From CAYZEZ01 sp964477295 (GTDB taxonomy: Bacteria; Bacteroidota; Bacteroidia; Bacteroidales; SM23-62): 15,034 bases of DNA. The position numbers and the translations under genes are program-made. The DNA is taken from assembly GCA_964477295.1 (NCBI GenBank), contig CAYZEZ010000103.1, positions 1-15,034 of the forward strand, given 5' to 3'. The notes beneath the pieces were generated by a model. That model had not been told where the DNA came from. It did not search any database and was given only the letters and a program-made list of their open reading frames with translations. Below are positions 1 to 6,000 of the stretch, in pieces (position 1 is the first letter of the stretch; each line of letters begins with the position of its first letter).

Positions 1-1
1 C

Positions 2-289
2 CTAAATAAGATTTTAAGAGATTATTTCAATAAGAATGAATCGGAAATGGGAGACAGTTACCCAGAGCAATTTGATATTAGCTTTGATTTTGTTCCAAGG
101 ATGTGCATGAATAACAATTGTGATATTTGTCCAATTGGTTTATTAAAATACCATAGCAAATCAGGCTTTTCAAAGACATGTGTTAAGAATTCTAATTTAT
201 ATTGTTCAGTAGCATTAATTGACTGTGGTTATAAGACTGGGTGTTATGTGCAGGAATGTAATCTATTGAACACACTTGATAATCATTGA
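2..289 (+). CDS. Cysteine-rich protein of unknown function (3' part, cut by window edge)
   Basis: I do not recognise this family. The frame is open from base 2 with no stop, so the ATG at 47 is more likely an internal methionine and the gene probably begins left of the window. The visible C-terminus has eight cysteines within about 55 residues, including CMNNNCDICP followed by single Cys at spacings of 5-16. This spacing would suit metal or iron-sulfur binding or disulfides, but no ligand set can be named. No signal peptide or membrane helix is visible in the part shown. The stretch is clearly AT-richer than the genes right of the tRNA. It lies on the element side of a tRNA-His-associated recombinase, so it may be cargo of an integrated element. 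That is inference from position and composition only. Confidence 0.55.
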   Translation, partial: LNKILRDYFNKNESEMGDSYPEQFDISFDFVPRMCMNNNCDICPIGLLKYHSKSGFSKTCVKNSNLYCSVALIDCGYKTGCYVQECNLLNTLDNH

Positions 290-335
290 AATAATTTATA
301 ACACATTCAAAACCCTGTCCCAAACAATTCCATGA

Positions 336-429
336 CCGTTTTTAAACTCCCCTGTAAAACGGCTACTAAATAATCTTCCGATTATTTAATGTCGATATAC
401 AGGGGAGGTAAAATCGTATTTTCCACGAT
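336..429. repeat. Dense block of inverted repeats with competing pairings
   Basis: Four pairings are packed into 94 bases. CCGTTTT (336-342) pairs with AAAACGG (356-362). CTCCCCTGTA (347-356) pairs perfectly with TACAGGGGAG (398-407). TAAATAATC (367-375) pairs perfectly with GATTATTTA (380-388) around a TTCC tetraloop. ATCGT (413-417) pairs with ACGAT (425-429). The loop of the first stem contains the left arm of the second, so they either form a pseudoknot or exclude each other. The block sits between the cysteine-rich gene and the 3' end of the recombinase gene. It may be a structured RNA, a convergent terminator region or a recombination site; the sequence alone does not decide. Confidence 0.6.
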
Positions 430-468
430 AGCTCTAAAAAAGCAATTATTTGGGGGAGATTTTTTTGA

Positions 469-1266
469 TTATAACTCCGGAATTTTATTGATTGCCTGGC
501 TTACTCCCAATCCCAGTGATTTAAGGTAAATATCGGTTTGTTCGAGGCTTTGGTGGCGGCACTGGTTCTGGATAGTCTTTATGTCCACCCCGGCATTATA
601 GGCTGACACTACCCCGGAATGTTTCCAGGAATAGAGAGTATACTCGCTGCTGAGTTTCAGTTCTTTTACCAGCTTGCGGAAACGACCGCCCATCGCATTT
701 TTTGAGACACACTGAATGGGTTTCATTTTGCTGGGAAATAGGAATTCCCGTTCGGGATCGATAATATCAGATCCTTCCAGGATCTTACAAAATCCATCCG
801 GGATGGTAACGTACCTTTCCATGCCATTCTTACTGACGGCCCGGGGTATATATATTGTTTTTCGATCCAGGTTAAAATAGGAGGATTTCATCTGACGTAC
901 CTCGTTGGGGCGCAGGAACCAATAGTAGATGAACTGTATAAAGAGCCACAATTGCGGATCTTTATCTTCCACGATTTTTTTTATAGCCACTACCTGCTTT
1001 TCGCTAAAAGCCAGGTTTTTGCATGATGCCCCTTCTTTGTGTTTCTTAGAATTACGAAAAGGGTTGTTTACAATGATCTCGCGCTCTACCAGGATCTGGA
1101 ACAATGATTTCATATAGGCAATATGGCCGTTTACTGTTTTGGCGGCGTACTTACACTCGACAAAAAGGTAATCATCAAAATTAGAAATCCCAAGCCCTTG
1201 GCTATCAAGAACTTGGGATTTTTCTGGGTGGAAGATGGGATTCGAACCCACGACCCCTGGAACCAC
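469..1266 (-). pseudogene. Tyrosine recombinase (phage-type integrase), 5'-truncated at tRNA-His
   Basis: The C-terminal catalytic domain of a Bacteroidota tyrosine recombinase is present: Arg119 in FLRPNEVR, Lys146 in SKNG, the YSWKH box at 212-216 (Tyr and Lys where many integrases have His and Arg), Arg237-His238, and the likely nucleophile Tyr247 in DIYLKSL. Part of the core-binding domain is also visible (about residues 29-70, ending ...VNNPF). The frame begins at a GTG inside the tRNA-His anticodon loop. Residues 1-28 are a meaningless translation of the tRNA 3' half and its terminator hairpin, and the next methionine lies well inside the core-binding domain. Related proteins are usually about 300-400 residues, so the native N-terminus appears lost. 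It probably belonged to an element integrated at the 3' end of this tRNA and extending left. It is most likely non-functional, unless a start is supplied from elsewhere. Confidence 0.8.
1185..1221 (-). terminator. Likely tRNA-His terminator hairpin
   Basis: AAATCCCAAG and CTTGGGATTT form a perfect 10-bp inverted repeat with a 17-base loop. It begins six bases after the discriminator base of the minus-strand tRNA-His and is followed on that strand by a modest T-rich stretch (CTAATTTTG). Position and form fit a Rho-independent terminator for the tRNA. The recombinase frame runs through it, which argues that the first residues of that frame are not protein. Confidence 0.6.
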
Positions 1267-1301
1267 AATCCAGTGCTCTAACCTACTGAGCTACATCCAC
1301 C
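1227..1301 (-). tRNA. tRNA-His (GTG anticodon)
   Basis: A full cloverleaf can be drawn: D arm GCTC/GAGC, anticodon stem CTGGA/TCCAG with loop TTGTGGT giving anticodon GTG, variable loop GGGTC, and T arm with loop TTCGAAT. The extra 5' G (position -1) facing C73 is the hallmark of tRNA-His. CCA is not encoded: after C73 come C, A, G. One acceptor-stem pair (6:67) is T-T rather than a Watson-Crick pair. The 3' end of the gene abuts the truncated recombinase, consistent with use of this tRNA as an integration site. Confidence 0.95.
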
Positions 1302-1313
1302 GTATTGGGAATG

Positions 1314-1321
1314 CAAATTTA
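1314..1321 (-). promoter_or_regulatory. Bacteroidota -7 box for tRNA-His
   Basis: TAAATTTG on the minus strand matches the TAnnTTTG consensus and ends 12 bases before the tRNA 5' end, which fits a transcription start just ahead of the tRNA. No clear TTTG -33 element is seen at 19-21 bases; only T-rich sequence lies there. Confidence 0.6.
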
Positions 1322-1440
1322 AGAAATATTTCAATTATTAAAAGGAAAAAAATACACCCTGTCCGCAATGGATGGAGAGGATTCAGAGAGCAATCAGATT
1401 GCCGCCTGCTGGCTATTGCTTAATGGCTAAAGTCTTCATT

Positions 1441-1492
1441 GCCTGAATATGTTGACCGCTAATTAACTATAAAAGGTCAACCTTATTCAGGC
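1441..1492. repeat. Long inverted repeat downstream of the peroxiredoxin gene
   Basis: GCCTGAATATGTTGACC (1441-1457) and GGTCAACCTTATTCAGGC (1475-1492) pair along nearly their whole length: 9 bp, one T/AG discontinuity, then 7 bp, with a 17-base AT-rich loop. It lies between the tRNA-His promoter and the 3' end of the peroxiredoxin gene. It could act as a terminator for that minus-strand gene, but no U-tract follows. It could also be an intergenic repeat or a non-autonomous mobile remnant. Confidence 0.65.
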
Positions 1493-1501
1493 ATGGTCAT
1501 A

Positions 1502-1515
1502 CTGTCTACTGTCTA
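1502..1515. repeat. Two tandem CTGTCTA heptamers
   Basis: CTGTCTA occurs twice head-to-tail, immediately beside and running into the stop codon (1516-1518) of the minus-strand peroxiredoxin gene. On that strand the units read TAGACAG. The same kind of 7-base unit (CTGnnnn) recurs at 6597-6624 behind another minus-strand stop codon. Confidence 0.6.
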
Positions 1516-2103
1516 CTAATGAACGACACATGATTTTCTTGACTTATGCGTTGTGAGGAATTGAATGACAGTTTTACTGTCTTCTGCAGCATTAACTTTA
1601 TTGTCCCGGTAAATCAGCTTGCCCCTGCCATCTACAACAACTGTCCAGCGCGAAGTAGTCACACTGCGCTCAAGAGTCACGGACTGACCATCAATATCCT
1701 TTTGAATGGATCCCCCTTCACTAAAAGGCACACCAAATATTTCAGCTATATGGCCCTCCGGATCAGATAACAATGTAAAATTCAGATGGTGCTCTTTTTT
1801 AAACATAGCCAGGTTTTTATAATCGTCACCACTTACTCCGGCAACAAGTGCATTCAGATTCTCAAAATCTTTATTCTGGTCCCTGTAGCTGCAGGCCTCC
1901 TTAGTACATCCACCTGTAAACGCAGCAGGATAAAAGTACAGTACAATGTAATCGTAACGGTAATGATCAGAAAGTTTCCATTCCGCACCTTCATCGTTAA
2001 TAGTAGTGAAGTCGGGAACAGAATCGCCAATCCCAATCGTTTTATTGATGCCGCTAAAGTTAATCATTAATCCAACCAGGATAAATTCAATAATTGAGCT
2101 CAT
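1516..2103 (-). CDS. Peroxiredoxin, BCP/AhpC-TSA type
   Basis: Thiol peroxidase of the thioredoxin fold that reduces hydrogen peroxide or organic hydroperoxides at the expense of thioredoxin-like donors. The active-site stretch YFYPAAFTGGCTKEAC carries Pro59, Thr63 and the peroxidatic Cys66. Cys71 is five residues later, the spacing of the resolving cysteine in BCP (PrxQ) enzymes. Arg152 fits the conserved Arg late in the fold. Residues 4-16 are a hydrophobic N-terminal extension (IIEFILVGLMINF) that could be a weak membrane anchor or signal; the catalytic domain starts about residue 24 (GIGDSVPDF). At 195 residues it is longer than typical BCP (about 150), because of this extension and a loop around residues 128-145. 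The reading end overlaps a heptamer repeat. A pair of 12-bp direct repeats lies about 40 bases upstream of the start. Confidence 0.9.
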   Translation of the reverse strand: MSSIIEFILVGLMINFSGINKTIGIGDSVPDFTTINDEGAEWKLSDHYRYDYIVLYFYPAAFTGGCTKEACSYRDQNKDFENLNALVAGVSGDDYKNLAMFKKEHHLNFTLLSDPEGHIAEIFGVPFSEGGSIQKDIDGQSVTLERSVTTSRWTVVVDGRGKLIYRDNKVNAAEDSKTVIQFLTTHKSRKSCVVH

Positions 2104-2135
2104 GTCGTAATTTTTTATTTATCATTAATCCATGA

Positions 2136-2143
2136 CAAAGTTA
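2136..2143 (-). promoter_or_regulatory. Bacteroidota -7 box for the peroxiredoxin gene
   Basis: TAACTTTG on the minus strand matches TAnnTTTG and would start transcription about 25-30 bases before the ATG. It directly adjoins the proximal copy of the ATATGCAAATTA repeat, so a protein bound there would affect initiation. Confidence 0.5.
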
Positions 2144-2177
2144 TATGCAAATTAATCTTAAAATAATATGCAAATTA
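2143..2177. promoter_or_regulatory. Direct repeats ATATGCAAATTA, possible operator
   Basis: ATATGCAAATTA occurs at 2143-2154 and again at 2166-2177, exactly identical over 12 bases with a 23-base period (about two helical turns). The pair lies just upstream of and touching the likely -7 box of the peroxiredoxin gene. The arrangement suits two binding sites of one regulator on the same DNA face. The regulator cannot be named. Confidence 0.45.
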
Positions 2178-2307
2178 TATGTAATCTAATATTTAACACT
2201 TTTTTTATGATTAATTCTCAAATCACTACTGATCAACAGAATATGTTTGTTATTTAACAAATCGACAGAAAATATGCTTTAAAAATGAGAACTGTCAGCG
2301 CAATATT

Positions 2308-2391
2308 ATGAACATATTGGTAACGGGTGCAACCGGATACCCTGGCAAAAGATTAATTCCCGCACTGATTTTCAAAGGGCACGATATTTAA
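2308..2391 (+). pseudogene. Remnant of an NAD(P)-binding epimerase/SDR-like gene
   Basis: The 27 codons from ATG to TAA read MNILVTGATGYPGKRLIPAL and then IFKGHDI. This is the start of an extended short-chain dehydrogenase: first beta strand, the TGxxGxxG dinucleotide-binding loop (TGATGYPG), helix, then GH(D/E) at the second strand. The frame stops exactly where VxxLVR would be expected. The following ~240 bases hold only short stretches suggestive of the same kind of protein in other frames (for example GDLSRAE from 2414 and AGIELYPG further on), which I regard as weak. It is best read as the 5' end of a decayed gene. A 16-base palindrome (TTTGTTATTTAACAAA, 2246-2261) lies upstream. Confidence 0.65.
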
Positions 2392-2690
2392 TCATGTGTA
2401 AGGGATAAATGCCGGTGACCTGAGCAGGGCTGAATGCATACATTGTCGTGCCGGAATTGAGTTGTATCCGGGATTTCAGGTCGCGGAAGGTGTCGAATAA
2501 TACGGATCAGGTGCTGGAAAATACCTGGAGCATAGGTGGTAAAAGAGGATGATACCATGCTAACCGGATCATTCTGTTCCCGGCTCATGCTGCGGGATTA
2601 GCGAGCACCATAAAAATTTATGCAAAGGATCGATGATTCCTCGCAGCTTGCAGCGAGGATAGTCAATTCATGTTATTGATAATTGAATTA
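2392..2690. other. Gene-free stretch after the epimerase remnant
   Basis: Part of the 635-base interval 2104-2738 without an intact gene. I see no convincing coding frame here on either strand; the small minus-strand frame at 2388-2588 has no recognisable content. The interval probably holds the decayed body of the epimerase-like gene and ends with a REP-like palindrome. Confidence 0.5.
2639..2658. repeat. REP-like palindrome
   Basis: CCTCGCAGCTTGCAGCGAGG folds into a hairpin: six pairs (CCTCGC/GCGAGG), one A-A mismatch, two more G-C pairs and a TT turn. A lone GC-rich palindrome of this form in an AT-rich intergenic spacer resembles the dispersed short palindromic (REP) elements of many bacterial genomes. 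Only one copy is visible here, so its dispersal cannot be shown. Confidence 0.45.
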
Positions 2691-2722
2691 TTTGTTATAA
2701 TTCAGGTTCTTCACTATTTTTA
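2691..2722 (+). promoter_or_regulatory. Candidate Bacteroidota promoter for the beta-barrel genes
   Basis: TTTG (2691-2694), a 20-base spacer, then TATTTTTA (2715-2722) matches the TTTG-N19/20-TAnnTTTG pattern except for the last base. It would start transcription about 10 bases before the ATG at 2739 and could serve both downstream genes. Confidence 0.45.
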
Positions 2723-2738
2723 TGAAAATCATTGAAGC

Positions 2739-3290
2739 ATGAAACACGTGCTGATCTTACTATTGTTATTCTGCTTCACAATCTCATATGCCCAGAATAA
2801 CAGCAATATCCTTCCGAAACATTCCATACATGGCGGACTGTTTTTTACAACACAAACATACAATGGTGGACCCTTTCTCGATTACCAGTACTATATCGAT
2901 GGCCAGATCTCTTATTCCATTAAGTCCGGGATGACCGGGATGGTTTTTAATAATGACAGTATGAGTGTTTTTCTAGCTGCCGGGATGAACTTCAGATTTT
3001 TAAGTCTTAGAAAACCTTTGAAAAACAGGTTTTTTAATGTGGAACCCTATAGTGGTTTCTATCCGTTTTCTCTCGATTATGTAATGATAAGTACGGACAC
3101 TGAAGATGAACCTGGTAGCCGGTTTGGATTGACTCCTTCCGGAATCATTGGTTGTACTATGATTTTTGCGAATAAAATTGACCTGGATCTTCATGCCGGT
3201 TTCGGATTATCTTTTCGCATGGCAGGAAAGGCCGGAGAACCAATGCAGCCTACCGCTTATGGGGGTCTTTCACTGGGTTACAGATTCTGA
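2739..3290 (+). CDS. Small outer-membrane beta-barrel protein, function unknown
   Basis: I do not recognise a named family. Residues 1-18 are a classical signal peptide (MKHVLILLLLFCFTISYA, cleavage before QNN). The mature part alternates hydrophobic and polar residues with many aromatic girdle residues, short turns and a C-terminal aromatic residue (SLGYRF), as expected for an eight-strand-sized outer-membrane barrel of about 165 residues. The phrase GGLSLGYRF at the end and the repeated GxxF/Y patterns support this. The next gene, a PagL-like barrel, begins 28 bases downstream on the same strand, so the two are probably co-transcribed and both envelope-located. A function related to lipid A or outer-membrane homeostasis is only a guess from that neighbour. 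Confidence 0.8.
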   Translation: MKHVLILLLLFCFTISYAQNNSNILPKHSIHGGLFFTTQTYNGGPFLDYQYYIDGQISYSIKSGMTGMVFNNDSMSVFLAAGMNFRFLSLRKPLKNRFFNVEPYSGFYPFSLDYVMISTDTEDEPGSRFGLTPSGIIGCTMIFANKIDLDLHAGFGLSFRMAGKAGEPMQPTAYGGLSLGYRF

Positions 3291-3318
3291 AACAATTACC
3301 CACATCAGGCATCAAATT

Positions 3319-4461
3319 ATGAATACGAATATTGAACGATCTGAAAAATCAATTTGGATCTTTCTTGTTATGGCTTTTCTTATGTTATATCCGGCTGATA
3401 ATCAGGCACAAAGTCAGGATTTGAATGAGCCTTTATTCCTGATTGGTGGAAGATTTCACAAAGCATTCATAATTAAGCACACAAAAAAATTGAGTGATGA
3501 GGTAACTCAATCCTTTCCCTGGAGTTTTGAAATGGAGGCGATATGGCACCTGAGGAAAAAAAGTGTCTGGGACTATTGCTATTGCTATCCACGCACTGGA
3601 GTCGCACTGAATTATACCAATTTTATGTTACCCGATATACTGGGAAGTGCGATATCTGTTTATCCTTTCATTGAGCCCAACATCAGGGCTCAGAATCCGC
3701 TTCATTATTCCGTCCGTATTGGGATGGGACCCGCCTATATGACAAAAATATGGAATGAGGAAACAAATCCGTCTAATTTATTGTTCAGCGCCAGAATAAG
3801 TTTCTTTCTATCGGCCAGTTTTGCAGTGAATTACCGGTTTGCTGATCGTTTATCGATGCGGCTGGCCGGGAATTATAACCACATTTCAAACAGTGGTTAT
3901 AAGCTGCCTAACCTTGGTATAAATTTTCCTTCACTCAGCGCGGGTCTGGATTATAGCTTCAGCAAACCTGTTTTTCAGAATAGAGAAAAGGATCCGGATA
4001 TCATACTCAATCAAAAAAAGAACCGCTTTGACATTTTATTTGGTATATCGGCCAAACCTACTTCAACGTATGAACCTGAAAGATACCCTGTTTACGTTGT
4101 TTCCATGAATTATAGTCACCTGATCGGCAGAAGGTTAGCTATAATTGTTGGAACCGAATGGGTGGATGACAAGGCAATAAGGGCAAAGATAATTCAGTAT
4201 AACTGGGTAGATGATTCCGACAATTATCTGGATCATAACAGAATTGGAGCATTGGCGGGAATTGAATGGCTGATTGGAAAATTTATTTTTTATCAGCAAC
4301 TAGGGTATGAGGTATATACACCGCTTAAACCTAAATACCGGCAATACCAGCGGTACGGGCTATCATTTAAATTAAGCAACCATCTGTTTATCGGAGTCAA
4401 TCTTAAAGCAAATATGGCAAATGCAGATTTTATGGACCTTAGGGCAGGGATTAGTTTTTAG
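3319..4461 (+). CDS. PagL-like acyloxyacyl hydrolase (lipid A deacylase family)
   Basis: The start at 3319 is chosen because it gives a signal peptide (MNTNIERSEKSIWIFLVMAF...QAQS) and follows the previous stop by 28 bases; the longer frame from 3166 lies inside the preceding gene. The 380-residue product carries the PagL signature in NYNHISNSGYKLPNLGIN: His188 and Ser190 match the catalytic His-x-Ser of PagL, and the N..PN.GI context is conserved. PagL outer-membrane enzymes remove the 3-linked acyl chain of lipid A. From memory of the Pseudomonas enzyme, its third catalytic residue (Glu in GIE) lies where this protein has Asn. Related Bacteroidota proteins I recall also read GIN, so activity is unproven. 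Residues about 220-380 form a second beta-rich half beyond the single PagL domain, ending in a barrel-like LRAGISF. Confidence 0.75.
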   Translation: MNTNIERSEKSIWIFLVMAFLMLYPADNQAQSQDLNEPLFLIGGRFHKAFIIKHTKKLSDEVTQSFPWSFEMEAIWHLRKKSVWDYCYCYPRTGVALNYTNFMLPDILGSAISVYPFIEPNIRAQNPLHYSVRIGMGPAYMTKIWNEETNPSNLLFSARISFFLSASFAVNYRFADRLSMRLAGNYNHISNSGYKLPNLGINFPSLSAGLDYSFSKPVFQNREKDPDIILNQKKNRFDILFGISAKPTSTYEPERYPVYVVSMNYSHLIGRRLAIIVGTEWVDDKAIRAKIIQYNWVDDSDNYLDHNRIGALAGIEWLIGKFIFYQQLGYEVYTPLKPKYRQYQRYGLSFKLSNHLFIGVNLKANMANADFMDLRAGISF

Positions 4462-4537
4462 AGTAAAAAAAAGGTGTCTCAGCAATAATATATTAGTCAT
4501 TCTGAAGTGCCAAACTCAGAAACTAGAGTTAATTAGA

Positions 4538-4564
4538 TTCCGATCCCGGGTTCCCGGAACGGAA
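4538..4564. terminator. Possible bidirectional terminator between convergent genes
   Basis: The 27 bases from TTCCG to CGGAA pair as TTCCG/CGGAA, one A-A mismatch, then TCC/GGA, with a short GC-rich loop; TAATTTT follows on the plus strand. It lies in the 157-base gap between the convergent PagL-like and DUF2807 genes, where a shared terminator is expected. The T-tract is poor, so it is uncertain. Confidence 0.35.
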
Positions 4565-4618
4565 TAATTTTAAGAAAGATCTAAAAAATGGGACAACCGC
4601 TGATCGTGAATACAGTCT

Positions 4619-5335
4619 TTATCTCTTCCTGATATTTCCCCCGGAAGAACTGTTCTGCATCTCAACATTGCCATCACCGGAGTATGAGATATTGCCACCA
4701 CTGCTTGCATTCAAATCAAAACTATCCGTGCCATTAACCCTGGCTCTGCCTCCACTGGAAGCATTCGCAATCACATGCTTTGCGACCAGTTCTGTGGCAT
4801 CAAGCCCTCCGCCACTGCTTGCGCTCACTTCAAGGTTATCAGATATTCCATTTATTACGGCTTCACCTCCACTGCTGGCATCGCATTTAATCTGATTGCT
4901 CTCAATTTCAAGTTTTAACCGGCCACCGCTGCTTACATCAATCCTGATGTGGTCAGTCTCCATCTTGTTTTCACCCATCAGATGGCATCCACTCGACGAA
5001 CTCAGGTAATTAATGTCTTTAAAAACTACGTGTATCTCCTTGGATTTTGCATCCCTTATGTTGTATTCAGAATGGATTTTTAATTTCCCTTCAACTACCT
5101 CGGTTTTTATTTTATCCTGTAAGTTTTGATCTGCGATAACCACAACCGATTCTTCATCTCCCTGGGTAATGAATACCCTTAAGCCACTGGCGCCTTTGAT
5201 AGCACTGAATGACTCAACAGATCTCTCTTCGGTTACAACGTTCCCGTCTCCATATACAGTAGGGCCGAAAAAGCAGGCCGGAAGCATAAGTATAATGCTG
5301 CCAGCAAAAACCAACGCAATTATTTTTTTTTTCAT
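4619..5335 (-). CDS. Head-GIN (DUF2807) lipoprotein
   Basis: A surface or periplasmic lipoprotein of the DUF2807 'putative auto-transporter adhesin, head GIN' family, which forms a beta-helix; the biochemical role is not established. Residues 1-21 are a lipoprotein signal ending in the lipobox LPAC, with Cys21 the acylated residue. The family's GDGNVVTEERSVESFSAIKGASGLRVFITQG follows at about residues 29-60 in pieces recognisable as GxGNVV..R.V..F..I...G. From residue ~110 the chain carries regularly spaced SSGG turns (six SSGG and one SSGC, about 18-20 residues apart), the rungs of the predicted helix. It starts 20 bases after the CoA-binding gene, so the two probably form an operon. Confidence 0.9.
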   Translation of the reverse strand: MKKKIIALVFAGSIILMLPACFFGPTVYGDGNVVTEERSVESFSAIKGASGLRVFITQGDEESVVVIADQNLQDKIKTEVVEGKLKIHSEYNIRDAKSKEIHVVFKDINYLSSSSGCHLMGENKMETDHIRIDVSSGGRLKLEIESNQIKCDASSGGEAVINGISDNLEVSASSGGGLDATELVAKHVIANASSGGRARVNGTDSFDLNASSGGNISYSGDGNVEMQNSSSGGNIRKR

Positions 5336-5355
5336 AATGGTTGCTTTATATATTA

Positions 5356-5808
5356 TTATTTAGGATAGGCGCCAAAAAACTTACTGATCGAACGATGGAA
5401 TTTGTGAACCCCGGATACAGGCTCTGCAAATTTCATTATGCACTGTTTGTGAATAAGGGTGATATCGTTCTTTTCTGCAATTTCTAAACTTTCCGGAGTG
5501 TCAGAGCCCTGCTGGATCCATATTTCCCGGATACCTTTCTTGGCAGCTTGCTCAACAATTTCAGTTGTTTTATCTTTCCCGGTGACAATGTATATTCTTT
5601 TAACCTGGTCGGGTAATTCGGCAATCTCTTTAAGGCAATTGTCTCCGGCAATTTCATCTGTAAAAGGATGAACCGGGTATAATTTGAATCCCCTTTCTCT
5701 GAGAGTGTCATATACTACCCTTCCAAATTTTTTAGGATTTCTTGATGCGCCAACAAAGGCAAGCTCTTTGGGTGCAAGAAATGATTCAATGTTGCTCAAT
5801 GTGGTCAT
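5356..5808 (-). CDS. CoA-binding (Rossmann-type) protein, YccU-like
   Basis: A stand-alone CoA-binding domain protein (the family of E. coli YccU and the nucleotide-binding domain of succinyl-CoA synthetase alpha). It has the strand-loop-helix start LAFVGASRNPKKFGRVVYDTL (given here in part: FVGASRNPKKFG, residues 18-29), then YPVHP at about 44-48, and the second half with IYIVTGKDKTTEIVEQA and GIREIWIQQGSDTPE. The 150-residue length is normal for the family. These proteins bind CoA or acyl-CoA; no reaction is known with certainty. The second gene of the probable operon is the DUF2807 lipoprotein, with which no functional link is evident. A near-consensus -7 box and a 12-bp palindrome lie about 55-70 bases upstream. 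Confidence 0.9.
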   Translation of the reverse strand: MTTLSNIESFLAPKELAFVGASRNPKKFGRVVYDTLRERGFKLYPVHPFTDEIAGDNCLKEIAELPDQVKRIYIVTGKDKTTEIVEQAAKKGIREIWIQQGSDTPESLEIAEKNDITLIHKQCIMKFAEPVSGVHKFHRSISKFFGAYPK

Positions 5809-5861
5809 TTTGTGATTGATTAATAATTTGAAGTGAATCTAATACCATTTAACTAAGTTCG

Positions 5862-5879
5862 CAAAGTTTTATCGATAAA
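5862..5879 (-). promoter_or_regulatory. Near-consensus -7 box with adjoining 12-bp palindrome
   Basis: On the minus strand the perfect palindrome TTTATCGATAAA (5868-5879) overlaps AAACTTTG (5869-5862), which differs from TAnnTTTG only at the first base. The position, about 55-70 bases before the CoA-binding gene start, suits a promoter with an operator laid over it. The regulator is unknown. Confidence 0.35.
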
Positions 5880-5935
5880 CTGTCATTTTTTACCTGTTGA
5901 TTTAAGAATTTTGCAGGTGAAATTTAGAACAGCAC

Positions 5936-5963
5936 AAAAAAAACCGCCCGTGAGGCGGTTTTT
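5936..5963 (-). terminator. Rho-independent terminator of the LExWM repeat gene
   Basis: AAAAACCGCC (5939-5948) and GGCGGTTTTT (5954-5963) form a 10-bp stem with loop CGTGA. On the minus strand the stem runs into eight consecutive U. It stands 37 bases past the stop of the minus-strand LExWM gene. The plus strand also reads five T after the stem, so it may work in both directions. Confidence 0.85.
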
Positions 5964-6000
5964 CATGAATAATTATTAACCACTAAACCTATGAAGTTAT

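Noticed and set aside
1..1226. Second att site (copy of the tRNA-His 3' end) inside the window
   Set aside because: No repeat of the T-arm or acceptor sequence is seen left of the integrase; the other boundary must lie outside the window.
2388..2588. 66-residue minus-strand frame
   Set aside because: No protein features are seen, and it lies over the decayed epimerase region read on the plus strand.
3166..3318. Extended start of the PagL-like gene overlapping the previous gene
   Set aside because: The ATG at 3319 gives a proper signal peptide and a normal intergenic gap; the longer form would overlap the barrel gene by about 125 bases.
4668..4895. Plus-strand frame rich in Pro/Leu/Ser
   Set aside because: It is the antisense reading of the SSGG repeats of the DUF2807 gene.
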